A model generated the notes under the pieces. That model was not told the DNA's origin, did no database searches, and saw only the letters and a program-made list of their open reading frames with translations. The position numbers and the translations under genes are program-made. DNA of 64,000 nt from Campylobacter sp. MIT 99-7217 (GTDB taxonomy: Bacteria > Campylobacterota > Campylobacteria > Campylobacterales > Campylobacteraceae). The stretch is taken from the NCBI RefSeq assembly GCF_006864365.1, contig NZ_QHLJ01000006.1, forward strand, positions 1 through 64,000, read 5' to 3'. Of the stretch, positions 17,156 through 25,658 are shown piece after piece. How positions within the stretch are numbered: the first letter of the stretch is position 1; every line of letters begins with the position of its first letter.

Positions 17156-17566
17156 ATGAATTTAAAAGATATAGAACAATTCCTAGATGAAAATGCCCCA
17201 GCGTTTTTGGCTACACTTGGAACATGCGGAAATCCTCGTTTGCGTCCTATGCAAAGTCCGCTTTTGTGGGAAAATAAAATTTATTTTTGCACAGCAAATA
17301 CCAAAAATCTTTACAAGCATATCAAAGCACACAGCGGTATAGAGTTTTGTAGCTGTGCTAAAGATGGCACTTTTTTAAGACTTCGTGCAAAGGCTGTTTT
17401 TGAGGAAAATTTAGAAGTTAAAAAAGCTATGTTTGAAAAATATCCCTCAGTAAAAAATAAATATCAAGATATTAAAAATCCAACATTTGAGGTATTTTAT
17501 CTTGATGAACTTAGTGCAAGACTTCAGTTTGTAAATGGAGAATTTAAAAGCTTTAAGCAAAACTAA
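17156..17566 (+). CDS. FMN-binding split-barrel (pyridoxamine 5'-phosphate oxidase-like) protein
   Basis: This 136-residue protein has a PNPOx-like split barrel: FLATLGTCGNPRLRPMQSPLLWENKIYFCTANTKNLYKHIKAH is the conserved first half, and the second half has FLRLRAKAVFEE. Members bind FMN or F420, or act as heme- or nitroimidazole-related reductases; I cannot tell the substrate. It lacks the dimer-long C-terminus of true PdxH. AAAAGGAG precedes the ATG. It stands alone, convergent with tenA. Confidence 0.8.
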   Translation: MNLKDIEQFLDENAPAFLATLGTCGNPRLRPMQSPLLWENKIYFCTANTKNLYKHIKAHSGIEFCSCAKDGTFLRLRAKAVFEENLEVKKAMFEKYPSVKNKYQDIKNPTFEVFYLDELSARLQFVNGEFKSFKQN

Positions 17567-17572
17567 AAAATA

Positions 17573-17600
17573 CTCTTTAAGGATAAAAATCTTTAAAGAG
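17573..17600. terminator. hairpin between convergent genes
   Basis: CTCTTTAAGGAT pairs with ATCTTTAAAGAG (one G-U) around AAAA, 7 bases after the stop at 17566 and facing tenA from the other side. It probably terminates the plus-strand gene. Confidence 0.6.
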
Positions 17601-17641
17601 CTTCTAAAAGATTATATTTTGTCTGCTAGCAAGGCAAAAGC

Positions 17642-18307
17642 TTACAAGTCAAGCCTTAAATTTAAAGCGTGTTGCCAAAACGCCGTTTCAAGACGCACGA
17701 CAGAGTGAAAAATTTCACTTAACTTTTTAAATTTAGACTCATTAACCTGATCGCTATAAGAGTTTAAAAAGTCTTCAAATTCTTTTATCTCGCTTTGAAA
17801 CTCAGCTCCTGCATAGGTTAAAATCCACTCTTTATAGGGGTGATTTTCTAAGCTTTTTTCCCCAAGCCTTTGATAAATTTCAGCACCTATCACTCCATAA
17901 CCTATCGCACAAGCACTAAGAGCTGTAAGCATATCAAGAAAATCCCCATTTTGCCCCACACTTAGCATATAACGCGTGTAAGCGATATTTACAAGGCTTT
18001 CATCTTTAACGCTTAGTTTATCCGCCTCAATGCCAAGCTTTAAAATGCTCTTGTGAAGCTCAAGTTCGCCCTCAACGATATAGTTTTGAAATTTCATCGC
18101 AAAGCGAAGCTCCTTTGCGGTGTTTGCATTGAGTGCTAGCTGGGCATAGCATTTAGCATAATGAAGCAAATAAATATAATCTTGCTTTAAGTAAAATAAA
18201 AAATTTTCTTCTTTTAGGCTACCCTTTTCAAGCTCTTTTACGAATTCATGATGTAAATATCCGTCCCAAACCTTTGCATTTTCTTTAAGCAATCTTTGCC
18301 AAAGCAT
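17642..18307 (-). CDS. tenA: TenA-family thiaminase II / aminopyrimidine aminohydrolase
   Basis: TenA salvages the pyrimidine part of degraded thiamine by hydrolysing aminopyrimidines to HMP. The 221-residue helical protein has the family blocks FLFYLKQDYIYLLHYAKCYA, the catalytic Cys in LSACAIGYGVIGAEI (near 133), YKEWILTYAGAEF and the Glu in RLETAFWQHAL near the end. Substrate-binding Asp and Tyr residues of the first block are present. It stands alone with its own upstream region (18308-18431), divergent from the aminotransferase. Confidence 0.9.
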   Translation of the reverse strand: MLWQRLLKENAKVWDGYLHHEFVKELEKGSLKEENFLFYLKQDYIYLLHYAKCYAQLALNANTAKELRFAMKFQNYIVEGELELHKSILKLGIEADKLSVKDESLVNIAYTRYMLSVGQNGDFLDMLTALSACAIGYGVIGAEIYQRLGEKSLENHPYKEWILTYAGAEFQSEIKEFEDFLNSYSDQVNESKFKKLSEIFHSVVRLETAFWQHALNLRLDL

Positions 18308-18431
18308 TGTTTCTCCTTGAAATTTCTTTGCAAAATCTTACAATAAAAAACTAAATCAAGTCAAAATTACTCTTTAAAGCCTTAAATTTAAACTTTCTTA
18401 TGATACAATACCTTTTTCAAAAGGTAAGAAC

Positions 18432-19592
18432 ATGCGAGCTTTTAGTTCAAGAACAGCGAGTTTTACGGATTCTGTGATACGCAGAATGACAAGAATTTGC
18501 TTAAAATATGATGCTATAAATCTTTCTCAGGGTTTTCCGGATTTTGATCCTCCAAAGGCTATTTTAGATCGTTTGGCTGAGGTTGCTTACAAGGGTCCTC
18601 ATCAATACGCCATTACAAGTGGAGCTAAAAATTTCAAAGAAGCTTTAGCTAAGAAACAAAGCCATTTCATGGGCATTGATATTGACCCTGAAAATATCCT
18701 AGTAACTTGTGGTAGCACTGAGGCTATGATGGCTACGATGTTAAGTATTGTTGATATTGGAGATAAGGTCATCGTTTTTAGTCCCTTTTATGAAAATTAT
18801 GGTGCTGATGCGATTTTAAGCTCGGCTGAGCCTATTTTTGTGCCTTTAAATCCGCCTAAATTTAATTTCGATCCTAATGTTTTAGAAGATGCTTTCAAGC
18901 AAAATCCAAAGGCTATCATTCTTTGCAATCCCTCAAATCCCTGCGGTAAGGTTTTTAGCAAAGAAGAACTTGAGCTTATAGCTGGTTTAGCAAAAAAATA
19001 CGACACCTTTGTGATCACTGATGAAGTTTATGAACATATCATCTTTGAACCCTTTGAGCATACTTATATGGCGTCTTTGCCTGATATGTTTGAAAGGACG
19101 ATTAGCTGTTCTTCACTTTCAAAGACTTATTCTATCACAGGCTGGAGGCTTGGATATTTGATCGCTTGTAAGGAAGTGATCCAAAGAGCACACAAGGTGC
19201 ATGATTTTTTGACCGTTGGAGCAGCAGCACCTTTGCAAGAAGCAGCCATAGTGGGCTTAAATTTCCCTGATACATACTATCATGATTTGCAAGTAAAATA
19301 CACTCAAATGAAAGATATTTTTATCAACGGACTAAAAAGCTTAAATATCGAGTGTAACGAACCTGAGGGAGCGTATTTTGTCATGGTCAATATAGAAGAA
19401 TTTGGCTATGAAAGTGATTTGAAATTTTGTGAGGATTTGATAGCAAAGGTTGGGGTTGGAGCAGTTCCCGGCTCTTCTTTTTTTAGGGAAAAAAATAATT
19501 CTTATATAAGATTTCATTTTGCAAAACAAGAAAAAACGCTTTTTGAGGCTTTAAACCGCCTTGAAAATATGAAAAAAATCATGAAAAAATAG
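18432..19592 (+). CDS. class I/II pyridoxal-phosphate aminotransferase
   Basis: This is a fold-type I aminotransferase of 386 residues. The start of the enzyme reads INLSQGFPDFDPP, typical of the kynurenine/methionine transaminase branch (YbdL type). PLP contacts are seen in GSTEAMMATM, ILCNPSNPCG, ITDEVYEHI and the Schiff-base Lys in SSLSKTYSITGWRLGY (near 232), with the carboxylate-binding Arg in YIRFHFA. It precedes the ABC-F gene by 8 bases, so the two are cotranscribed. The substrate could be aspartate, methionine or aromatic amino acids. Confidence 0.88.
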   Translation: MRAFSSRTASFTDSVIRRMTRICLKYDAINLSQGFPDFDPPKAILDRLAEVAYKGPHQYAITSGAKNFKEALAKKQSHFMGIDIDPENILVTCGSTEAMMATMLSIVDIGDKVIVFSPFYENYGADAILSSAEPIFVPLNPPKFNFDPNVLEDAFKQNPKAIILCNPSNPCGKVFSKEELELIAGLAKKYDTFVITDEVYEHIIFEPFEHTYMASLPDMFERTISCSSLSKTYSITGWRLGYLIACKEVIQRAHKVHDFLTVGAAAPLQEAAIVGLNFPDTYYHDLQVKYTQMKDIFINGLKSLNIECNEPEGAYFVMVNIEEFGYESDLKFCEDLIAKVGVGAVPGSSFFREKNNSYIRFHFAKQEKTLFEALNRLENMKKIMKK

Positions 19593-19600
19593 GAACACAA

Positions 19601-21187
19601 ATGGTTGAAGTAAAAAATTTAACTATGCGTTTTGGCTCTCATTTGCTTTTTGAAAATGTAAATTTAAGCCTTAAAAAGGGGCAAAGATACGGACTTATAG
19701 GAGCAAATGGGGCTGGAAAATCAACCTTTCTAAAGATCTTAAGCGGAGTGCTTGAAGCAAGTAGCGGAGAAATCGAATTTGATGCAGGCATTAAAAAAGC
19801 TAGCCTAGAGCAAGATCAATTTGCCTTTGAAGAACTAAGCATAATCGATGCTGTTTTAAGTGCAAATAAAAGGCTTTTTGAGGCTTTAAAAGAAAAAGAA
19901 AAACTCTATGAAAGCACTGAATTTACAGATGAAATCAATGAAAGATTAAGCGAGCTTGAGCTAATAAGTGCTGAAGAAGATCCAAATTATGACGCACCCA
20001 CTCGCTGTGAAAAGCTTTTAAGCAGCTTGAAAATAAGTGATTTTAACGCCCCTATGAAAAGCCTTCAAAACACAGACAAGGTAAAGGTGCTTTTGGCTAG
20101 GCTTTTGTTTGTGGGTGCTGATGTGCTTTTTTTAGATGAACCTACGAACAATCTTGATTTGCAAAGCATTTCTTGGCTTGAAAATGAACTTTTAAGACAT
20201 GAAGGAACCTTGGTTGTGATAAGCCATGATAGGCATTTTTTAAACCGAATTTGCACAAGAATTTTAGATGTGGATTTTAAAAATATAAGGGATTTTGCTG
20301 GAAATTACGATGATTGGTATATGGCTTCAACGCTTTTGGCTAAACAAGCTGAGTTAAAACGAGAAAGAGCCTTAAAAGAAAAAGAAGAGCTTGAAAGCTT
20401 TATAAGACGCTTTTCAGCAAATGCAAGCAAGGCAAAGCAAGCTACAAGTCGTCAAAAAGCCCTTGCAAAGATCGAACTTGAAGAGATTAAAATAAGCTCA
20501 AGAAGAGATCCTAGCATAGTTTTTAGGACAAATAGAGAAATAGGCAATGAAATTTGTGAAATAAAAGAACTTTCTAAGGCTTTTGATAAGGTTTTATTTG
20601 AAAATTTAAACCTAAAGCTTGAAAAAAATGATAAAATAGCCTTAATCGGTGCTTCAGGCGTTGGAAAAACGACTTTGGCTAAGATTATCGCAGGTTTGCA
20701 AACACCAGATAGCGGTGCTATACATTTAGGAGCGACCATAGAACTTGGATATTTTGCTCAAGATACAATGAACAAGATAAATGAAAATGTCAAGCTTTAT
20801 GAATGGCTTATGAGTGAAAAGCACAAGGATTTAGATGAGATCAGAAAGTGCCTAGGGCGAATGCTTTTTAGTGGAAGCGATCAAGAAAAAATGGCTTTAA
20901 GTTTAAGCGGGGGCGAAAAACACCGCTTAATGCTTTCAAAGCTTATGCTTGAAAAGCCAAATTTCTTAGTGCTTGATGAGCCTGATAATCATCTTGACCT
21001 TGAAGCTATCATCGCACTCGGCGAGGCTTTGTATAATTTTAAAGGTGTGGCTATTTGCATAAGCCACGATAGAGAACTCATCAGTTCATTTGCAAACCGA
21101 ATTTGGTTGCTTGAAAATGGCAAACTCGAGGATTTTCGTGGAACTTATGATGAGTATTTGCAAGGGAGAGAAAATGCGCACTTATAA
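19601..21187 (+). CDS. ABC-F family ATPase (ribosome-associated)
   Basis: This soluble ATPase has two nucleotide-binding domains and no membrane domain, as in the ABC-F ribosome factors (YbiT/Uup/EttA). Walker A motifs are GANGAGKST (near 38) and GASGVGKTT (near 350); Walker B motifs are LLFVGADVLFLDEPTNN and LEKPNFLVLDEPDNHLD; the second signature is SLSGGEKHR. The linker is charged (ALKEKEELESFIRRFSANA). The 528 residues are normal. Members relieve stalled translation or, in some cases, protect from antibiotics; the subtype is not settled. The next gene starts inside its last codons. Confidence 0.9.
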   Translation: MVEVKNLTMRFGSHLLFENVNLSLKKGQRYGLIGANGAGKSTFLKILSGVLEASSGEIEFDAGIKKASLEQDQFAFEELSIIDAVLSANKRLFEALKEKEKLYESTEFTDEINERLSELELISAEEDPNYDAPTRCEKLLSSLKISDFNAPMKSLQNTDKVKVLLARLLFVGADVLFLDEPTNNLDLQSISWLENELLRHEGTLVVISHDRHFLNRICTRILDVDFKNIRDFAGNYDDWYMASTLLAKQAELKRERALKEKEELESFIRRFSANASKAKQATSRQKALAKIELEEIKISSRRDPSIVFRTNREIGNEICEIKELSKAFDKVLFENLNLKLEKNDKIALIGASGVGKTTLAKIIAGLQTPDSGAIHLGATIELGYFAQDTMNKINENVKLYEWLMSEKHKDLDEIRKCLGRMLFSGSDQEKMALSLSGGEKHRLMLSKLMLEKPNFLVLDEPDNHLDLEAIIALGEALYNFKGVAICISHDRELISSFANRIWLLENGKLEDFRGTYDEYLQGRENAHL

Positions 21188-21506
21188 AATTCGCTACACT
21201 GCTGGCTTTGGACACAACACCCAAAATCACAAAGGCTTTGGACCGACTATCTACATGGAAGAAACTATAGAGTATAAGAGCGATAAGGATTATTTTGATT
21301 ATGTTGAATTTTATGAAACTTACTCAAAGATAGATGATACTTATTTTCATATCGCTTGGCTTGAAGATCGCCCTTTAACTCAAAAAGAAATCGAACAAAG
21401 AAATGCTTATAGAAAACTAAGAGATGAAAGATGTGAAAAAGCCAAACAAGAATACCTCAAAAACGCTGATATAGATCCTGAATACGCCCCAACTCATGGG
21501 GATTGA
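21174..21506 (+). CDS. conserved hypothetical protein
   Basis: This 110-residue hydrophilic protein is rich in Tyr, Asp and Glu (YKIRYTAGFGHNTQNHKGFG; YFDYVEFYETYSKIDD; acidic tail). It has no membrane segment, signal or recognised motif. The ATG at 21174 follows AAGGGAGAGAA and overlaps the ABC-F stop by 14 bases; longer in-frame starts lie inside the ABC-F gene and are rejected. Overlap implies coupled expression with the ABC-F gene. I do not recognise a family. Confidence 0.7.
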   Translation: MRTYKIRYTAGFGHNTQNHKGFGPTIYMEETIEYKSDKDYFDYVEFYETYSKIDDTYFHIAWLEDRPLTQKEIEQRNAYRKLRDERCEKAKQEYLKNADIDPEYAPTHGD

Positions 21507-21513
21507 TTACTTT

Positions 21514-21537
21514 AAAGGGGCTAAATTTAGCCCCTTT
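21514..21537 (+). terminator. strong bidirectional terminator
   Basis: A 24-base perfect palindrome with arm AAAGGGGCTAAA starts 7 bases after the stop at 21506 and is followed by TTT. It also faces the minus-strand gene at 21545. Confidence 0.9.
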
Positions 21538-21544
21538 TTTAAAT

Positions 21545-22660
21545 TTAGCTCTTTTTATTTTCTTGCTCGTATTTTTTGATGATCTCTTTTAAAGGCTTTA
21601 GATCATAGTTGATCACTTTTTCTTCAAATTTGGCTAAATATTCATCTATATTTTGTGGGGTTAAGATATGCTTTTGATCCCTTATAGCCTCAAGTTGCAT
21701 AGAGTTCATATCAACATTATAATGCCCCAAATCCTTATAATTTCTTATATCATCACCATACGCCAAATCATCAAAGCCATAAACCTTGGCATTTTGATAT
21801 TTGCTTGTTTCATTGACTATAAATTTAATCATTTGCTGATATTTTGCAAGATGATTTTCAAGCTTTGTGGCTTTATAGAAGGCTTTGTGATAGCTTGGGA
21901 CTATAAGTTCAAATTGGATATGAGGATAAGCTTTGATATAAGAAAAAAGCTCCTTATTGATAAAATCCTCTTGTTTTTTTAAATCAAATTTCCTCACTTG
22001 GTTTTTAAAATCATCATTGGCATTTTTTAATAATTCTATATCATCTTTGCTTGGATATTTACCCTTAAACCAATTTTCAAGTCCTCCAAATCTTATAGCA
22101 TTATCTTCAAAGCCTTCTATCCAGTTGTTAAAATTTTCTATCCTTCTTTTTGTTTTTCCTACACATTTTTCTTCTGTAGAATAAATTAGGGCACAAAAAA
22201 TAAAATGTTTATGAAGATAAAATGCCATATTGTCTTTAAATGAGCCAAAAATTTGAGAACTTAACGAGGCTTCTAAAGGATCTATCAAAGCAAAGGCATC
22301 TAAAGAGCTAAGCACTCTTTGTATATTTTTATGTTTCAAAGCATAGTTAAAAATCACATTTCTATCACTAAAATGTGCTCCATTGATGGATAAATTTACC
22401 CATTTTCCGCCAAGCTTTGCCTCAGCTTCTTTAGGATCTGTATTTTGAAGCATGGAAGTTCCAAGTATAAGGCTATCAAAGTCATAATGATCGATTATAT
22501 ATCTTTCATGCAAGCGTTCTTTAAAGCTTAAAGCTCTAAAAAAGGGCTTATGAAAAAACATAGCAGGATCATAAACCCAAAGTAAAACGATAAAAGGTGC
22601 AAGCACGGTAAAGTTTAAAAACAAAACCCCAAAAACAAATTTTTTATAAACATTCATCAT
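21545..22660 (-). CDS. membrane-anchored SGNH-like protein, partner of the MBOAT acyltransferase
   Basis: This 371-residue protein has one N-terminal membrane segment (FVFGVLFLNFTVLAPFIVLL) and a periplasmic body. SGNH-type catalytic elements are visible: the Ser in LILGTSMLQNTDP (about 68) and DLGHYN (Asp-x-x-His) near 310. Such AlgJ/AlgX/PatB-like proteins take acyl groups passed by an MBOAT protein and transfer them to a glycan. The MBOAT gene is immediately upstream (6 bases), so if that gene is phase-variable, this pathway switches with it. The target glycan (peptidoglycan, capsule or LOS) is not known. Confidence 0.78.
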   Translation of the reverse strand: MMNVYKKFVFGVLFLNFTVLAPFIVLLWVYDPAMFFHKPFFRALSFKERLHERYIIDHYDFDSLILGTSMLQNTDPKEAEAKLGGKWVNLSINGAHFSDRNVIFNYALKHKNIQRVLSSLDAFALIDPLEASLSSQIFGSFKDNMAFYLHKHFIFCALIYSTEEKCVGKTKRRIENFNNWIEGFEDNAIRFGGLENWFKGKYPSKDDIELLKNANDDFKNQVRKFDLKKQEDFINKELFSYIKAYPHIQFELIVPSYHKAFYKATKLENHLAKYQQMIKFIVNETSKYQNAKVYGFDDLAYGDDIRNYKDLGHYNVDMNSMQLEAIRDQKHILTPQNIDEYLAKFEEKVINYDLKPLKEIIKKYEQENKKS

Positions 22661-22666
22661 CTTGCC

Positions 22667-24215
22667 TTAAAAATTAAAATAAATAAATTCAGTATAAGTA
22701 CTTGTCATCATACTAAGTAAAGCACTAAATAATAAAAGTGCGATAAAAATAGCCATTTTAAAACTTGCTTTGAAATTGTCTATTTTTTGAATGGAGTTTT
22801 TAAAAGCAAGGCAAAGTATGAAAGAAATGATCAAATAATACAAAAATTCATTATTCCCATCAAGCTTTGCAAAAAGTTCCCTAGTTCTCCACCATTTTTG
22901 TGGCAGTTCAACAAAACTTAGTCCAAACATGGATTTTAAGAGGCTTAGAGCCGAGCTTAAACTTTCGGCTCTAAAAAATATCCAAGCAAGACTTACGAAA
23001 TTAAAGGTTAAAAACCAAGAAAAGATGATATAAATTTTGCTTTTTAAAAACTCTAGCTTAGCACCCTTGCTTTTTAAATGCTCAAGATAAAAACTATAAG
23101 CTCTATGAATAACCATAGCAAGACCATGCATGATCCCCCAGATCACGAAGCCCCAGCCAGCTCCGTGCCAAATCCCACTTAAAAAGGCTACGATGAAGAG
23201 ATTGCGTAAATTGAGCCACTTTCCAAGGCGGTTTCCACCAAGAGGGATATAAAGATAAGCTTTTAAAAATCTTCCCAAAGTGATATGCCAAGTTTGCCAA
23301 AAAGTTTTTATGTTCAGTGCTTTATAAGGAGAGTAGAAATTTATCGGTAGCACGATACCAAAGAAAAGTCCAAGCCCTATAGCCATATCGCAGTATCCAC
23401 TGAAATCAAAATAAATTTGAAAAGTATAGCTAAAAGAGCTTGCCCAAGCTTCGGCGATGTTTAAAACCTCTCCTTTTAAAGTTGCGTCAAAGCCTAAATT
23501 TGCATGCTTTGCAAAGGTGTCAGCAATGATTATTTTCTTAAACAAGCCTATGATAAAAATAACCAAGCCTTTTGCAAATTTTTCCCAGTCTAAAAATGTG
23601 GCTTTGGAGCTTAGCGTGCTGGCAAATTGGGGCATCATTTCTTTGTGATGAACGATTGGACCTGCGATGAGTTGAGGGAAAAAAGATATAAAAAGTGTAT
23701 AGTCCAAAAAATCAATGCCTTGTTTTTTGCCCTCTTGCATGTCATTTAGCTTTATTTTAGCGTGAATATCTGCTAAAAAAGCAATTTGCTGGAAGGTAAA
23801 AAACGAGATCCCCAAAGGCAAGATGATGTGAGGTAAGGGGATATTAAAGTCTAAATTTAAGAGCTTTGAGAAGAGATTGAAATTTTCTAGAAAAAAATCT
23901 GTGTATTTGAAAAAGCCAAGCAAGGCGAGGTTAAAAACTATGCCAAGTATGAATAGGAATTTAGCAAGCCCCCCCCCCCTGTGAGCCTCGTAAATTCATG
24001 TTTGAGAGCAGTTTTAAGGCTAAAAAGTAATTCACAAGCACGGAAGCAAGCAGTAAAAACACGAGCTTAAATTCAAAATATCCATAAAAAAAGAAGCTTC
24101 CAAGCACCAAAAAAACTTTTGCCAAAATAAATTTTTTAAAATGCTTTAAAAGATAAAAGCCAAAAAGCATGATAGGCAAAAAGGCAAAGATAAAAACAGC
24201 TGAACTAAACAGCAT
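22667..24215 (-). CDS. MBOAT O-acyltransferase, phase-variable, OFF in this sequence
   Basis: This is a polytopic membrane acyltransferase of the AlgI/DltB/PatA kind. The coding strand has G11 after codon 79 (plus-strand C11, 23969-23979), which shifts the frame to a stop five codons later. With G10 or G13 the reading continues as LAKFLFILGIVFNLALLGFFKYTDFF and gives a normal protein; with G10 it has 515 residues. The conserved histidine lies in FLSGIWHGAGWGFVIWGIMHG. The upstream fragment starts at 24215 with AAGGA before it and TATAAT at 24247-24252 on the minus strand. The frame-restored protein is expected to load acyl groups for the SGNH partner downstream. Confidence 0.85.
23969..23979. 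repeat. homopolymeric C11/G11 contingency tract
   Basis: Eleven C on the plus strand lie inside the MBOAT gene. Poly-G tracts of 8 or more are the standard slipped-strand switch of Campylobacter surface genes. Gain or loss of one base changes the frame: 10 or 13 is ON, 11 is OFF. Confidence 0.95.
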
Positions 24216-24246
24216 TTAAGATCCTTAAAAATTTATACAAGCTATG

Positions 24247-24252
24247 ATTATA
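24247..24252 (-). promoter_or_regulatory. sigma-70 -10 of the MBOAT-SGNH operon
   Basis: The minus strand reads TGTTATAAT about 32 bases upstream of the ATG at 24215. It is a consensus -10 in AT-rich DNA. Confidence 0.6.
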
Positions 24253-24333
24253 ACATAAAAAATCGTTTTTTGAAAATGGGCTAAAATTAAGTATTTTATC
24301 AATTTTTAGAAAAATTTTAAAAGATGCTAAATT

Positions 24334-24351
24334 TGGGAACAAAATTTGCTT
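24334..24351 (+). promoter_or_regulatory. sigma-54 (RpoN) promoter of the 109-residue gene
   Basis: TTGGGAACAAAATTTGCTT carries GG (24336-24337) and GC (24348-24349) ten bases apart, with the same AAC and TTGCTT as the flgE promoter at 3033-3050. Transcription is predicted near 24361, upstream of the ATG at 24388. Confidence 0.75.
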
Positions 24352-24387
24352 GTAAATCTTTGCATATTTTGGAAAGGAGAAAAGACT

Positions 24388-24717
24388 ATGCAAGTAAATT
24401 ACAAAACCATAAGTTCCATGGAATTTGATGTTTTAAGCGGAACTTATAAAAAGGTCGATAAGGAAGTTGAAGATACTTCGGGTGCTTTGTTTGCTAATTT
24501 ATTTGAAGCAGGCAAAGAAGAAAAGACAGAAGCTAAAGAAGCCTTGCAAACTTCTTCAAACACAGCTTCAAGCTCTTCAAATTCACTCTTTGACAATCTT
24601 GCTTCAAATGTGCAAACACTTCGTTTTAGACAAAACGAAAACGAGGTTTTAAAAGCTCAAGAAGAGCTTAAAAATGCGGATTCAAATCTTAATGATTTGC
24701 TTTCCTTAGTTTCTTAA
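24388..24717 (+). CDS. small hydrophilic protein under a sigma-54 promoter, probable flagellar co-regulated protein
   Basis: This 109-residue protein lacks a signal and membrane segments. It begins MQVNYKTISSMEFDVLSGTY, has a Ser/Ala-rich middle (about residues 50-65) and ends in charged helices. The ATG at 24388 is preceded by GGAAAGGAG; an in-frame ATG at 24346 lies upstream of the predicted RpoN transcript start and is rejected. RpoN in Campylobacter serves almost only flagellar and co-expressed genes, so it may be a flagellar-secreted or chaperone-like protein. I cannot name the family with certainty. Confidence 0.72.
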   Translation: MQVNYKTISSMEFDVLSGTYKKVDKEVEDTSGALFANLFEAGKEEKTEAKEALQTSSNTASSSSNSLFDNLASNVQTLRFRQNENEVLKAQEELKNADSNLNDLLSLVS

Positions 24718-24720
24718 GCA

Positions 24721-24742
24721 AAAGCCCTTTTTAAAGGGCTTT
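24721..24742. terminator. bidirectional terminator between convergent genes
   Basis: AAAGCCCTTT / AAAGGGCTTT around TT starts 3 bases after the stop at 24717 and overlaps the end of dus. It serves both strands. Confidence 0.8.
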
Positions 24743-25658
24743 AAAAGAAATTTTCTATGCGTTTTCGCATGGAGTTTTCATCGTTTATTTGGTTGATCTC
24801 ATTTCTAAAGCTTGTTGCAGCTTCATAGCCCTTAGAATACTCATGCAAATGCTTTCTAAAGATACTTATGCCTTGCTTTTTATAATGTTTAAGCATTTCT
24901 TCAAAATGCGTTAAAATGATCTGCTTTTTCAAAGCCTTATCCACACTTTTGCCGTTTTTTATCTCAAGAAAGATCCAAGGCTTGCCAATGCTTGCTCTTC
25001 CTATCATCAAGGCATCACATTTACTTTGGCTTAATGCTAAATTTGCATTTTGGGCGTTGATATCTCCATTTGCTACGACAGGGATATGAACGCTTTGTTT
25101 AGCCAAAGATATACTTTCCCAATCTGCCTTACCACTATAAAGCTCCTTTCTTGTGCGTCCATGAACGCTTACAAAATCAGCCCCAGCTTCCTCGCAAGCC
25201 TTAGCTATCTTATCAGGATATTTTTCATTAAAACCAAGCCTAAATTTAACACTTGTAAGTTGTTTTTTGCTGTATTTTTTGATAGTGCTAACAAGAATTT
25301 TAAGCTTTTGTAAATCTTCGAGCAAGGCAGAGCCTGCATTTTGCTTTGTTACCTTTGGCACAGGACAACCGCAGTTAAAGTCTATGCCGTCGATAAAGTC
25401 CATGTCATTGAGCATTAAAACGGCTTTTTTGATAACTTCTTCATCGCTTCCTGCAATCTGCACTATAAAGGGCTTTTCAAGCTCGGCTTTTTCAAGCATT
25501 TTAAGGGTTTTTGCACTTTCATACACAAGGGCATTTGAGCTGATCATCTCACTTATCGTTACATCAACGCCAAATTTTTTTACCACATTACGAAAGGGCA
25601 GATCACTAAAACCTGCCATAGGTGCTAAGAACAAAGGCTTTTTGCTAAAATCAATCAT
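24741..25658 (-). CDS. dusB: tRNA-dihydrouridine synthase
   Basis: Dus enzymes reduce uridines in the tRNA D-loop with FMN and NADPH. The 305-residue protein shows LAPMAGFSDLPFRNVVKKFG at the N-terminus, the catalytic Cys in DFNCGCPVPKV (near 98), SVKFRLGF, and VHGRTRKELYSG plus ALMIGRASIGKPW for phosphate and FMN binding. The C-terminal helical domain is shorter than in E. coli DusB, common in this class. It overlaps the gene at 25655 by 4 bases (ATGA) and is the last gene of the operon that starts with bamA or accD. Confidence 0.9.
   Translation of the reverse strand: MIDFSKKPLFLAPMAGFSDLPFRNVVKKFGVDVTISEMISSNALVYESAKTLKMLEKAELEKPFIVQIAGSDEEVIKKAVLMLNDMDFIDGIDFNCGCPVPKVTKQNAGSALLEDLQKLKILVSTIKKYSKKQLTSVKFRLGFNEKYPDKIAKACEEAGADFVSVHGRTRKELYSGKADWESISLAKQSVHIPVVANGDINAQNANLALSQSKCDALMIGRASIGKPWIFLEIKNGKSVDKALKKQIILTHFEEMLKHYKKQGISIFRKHLHEYSKGYEAATSFRNEINQINDENSMRKRIENFF

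Noticed and set aside
22667-23923. Treating the two MBOAT pieces as two separate genes
   Set aside because: They join into one family-length protein when the G-tract has 10 or 13 bases; the second piece would start at a TTG inside the membrane domain.
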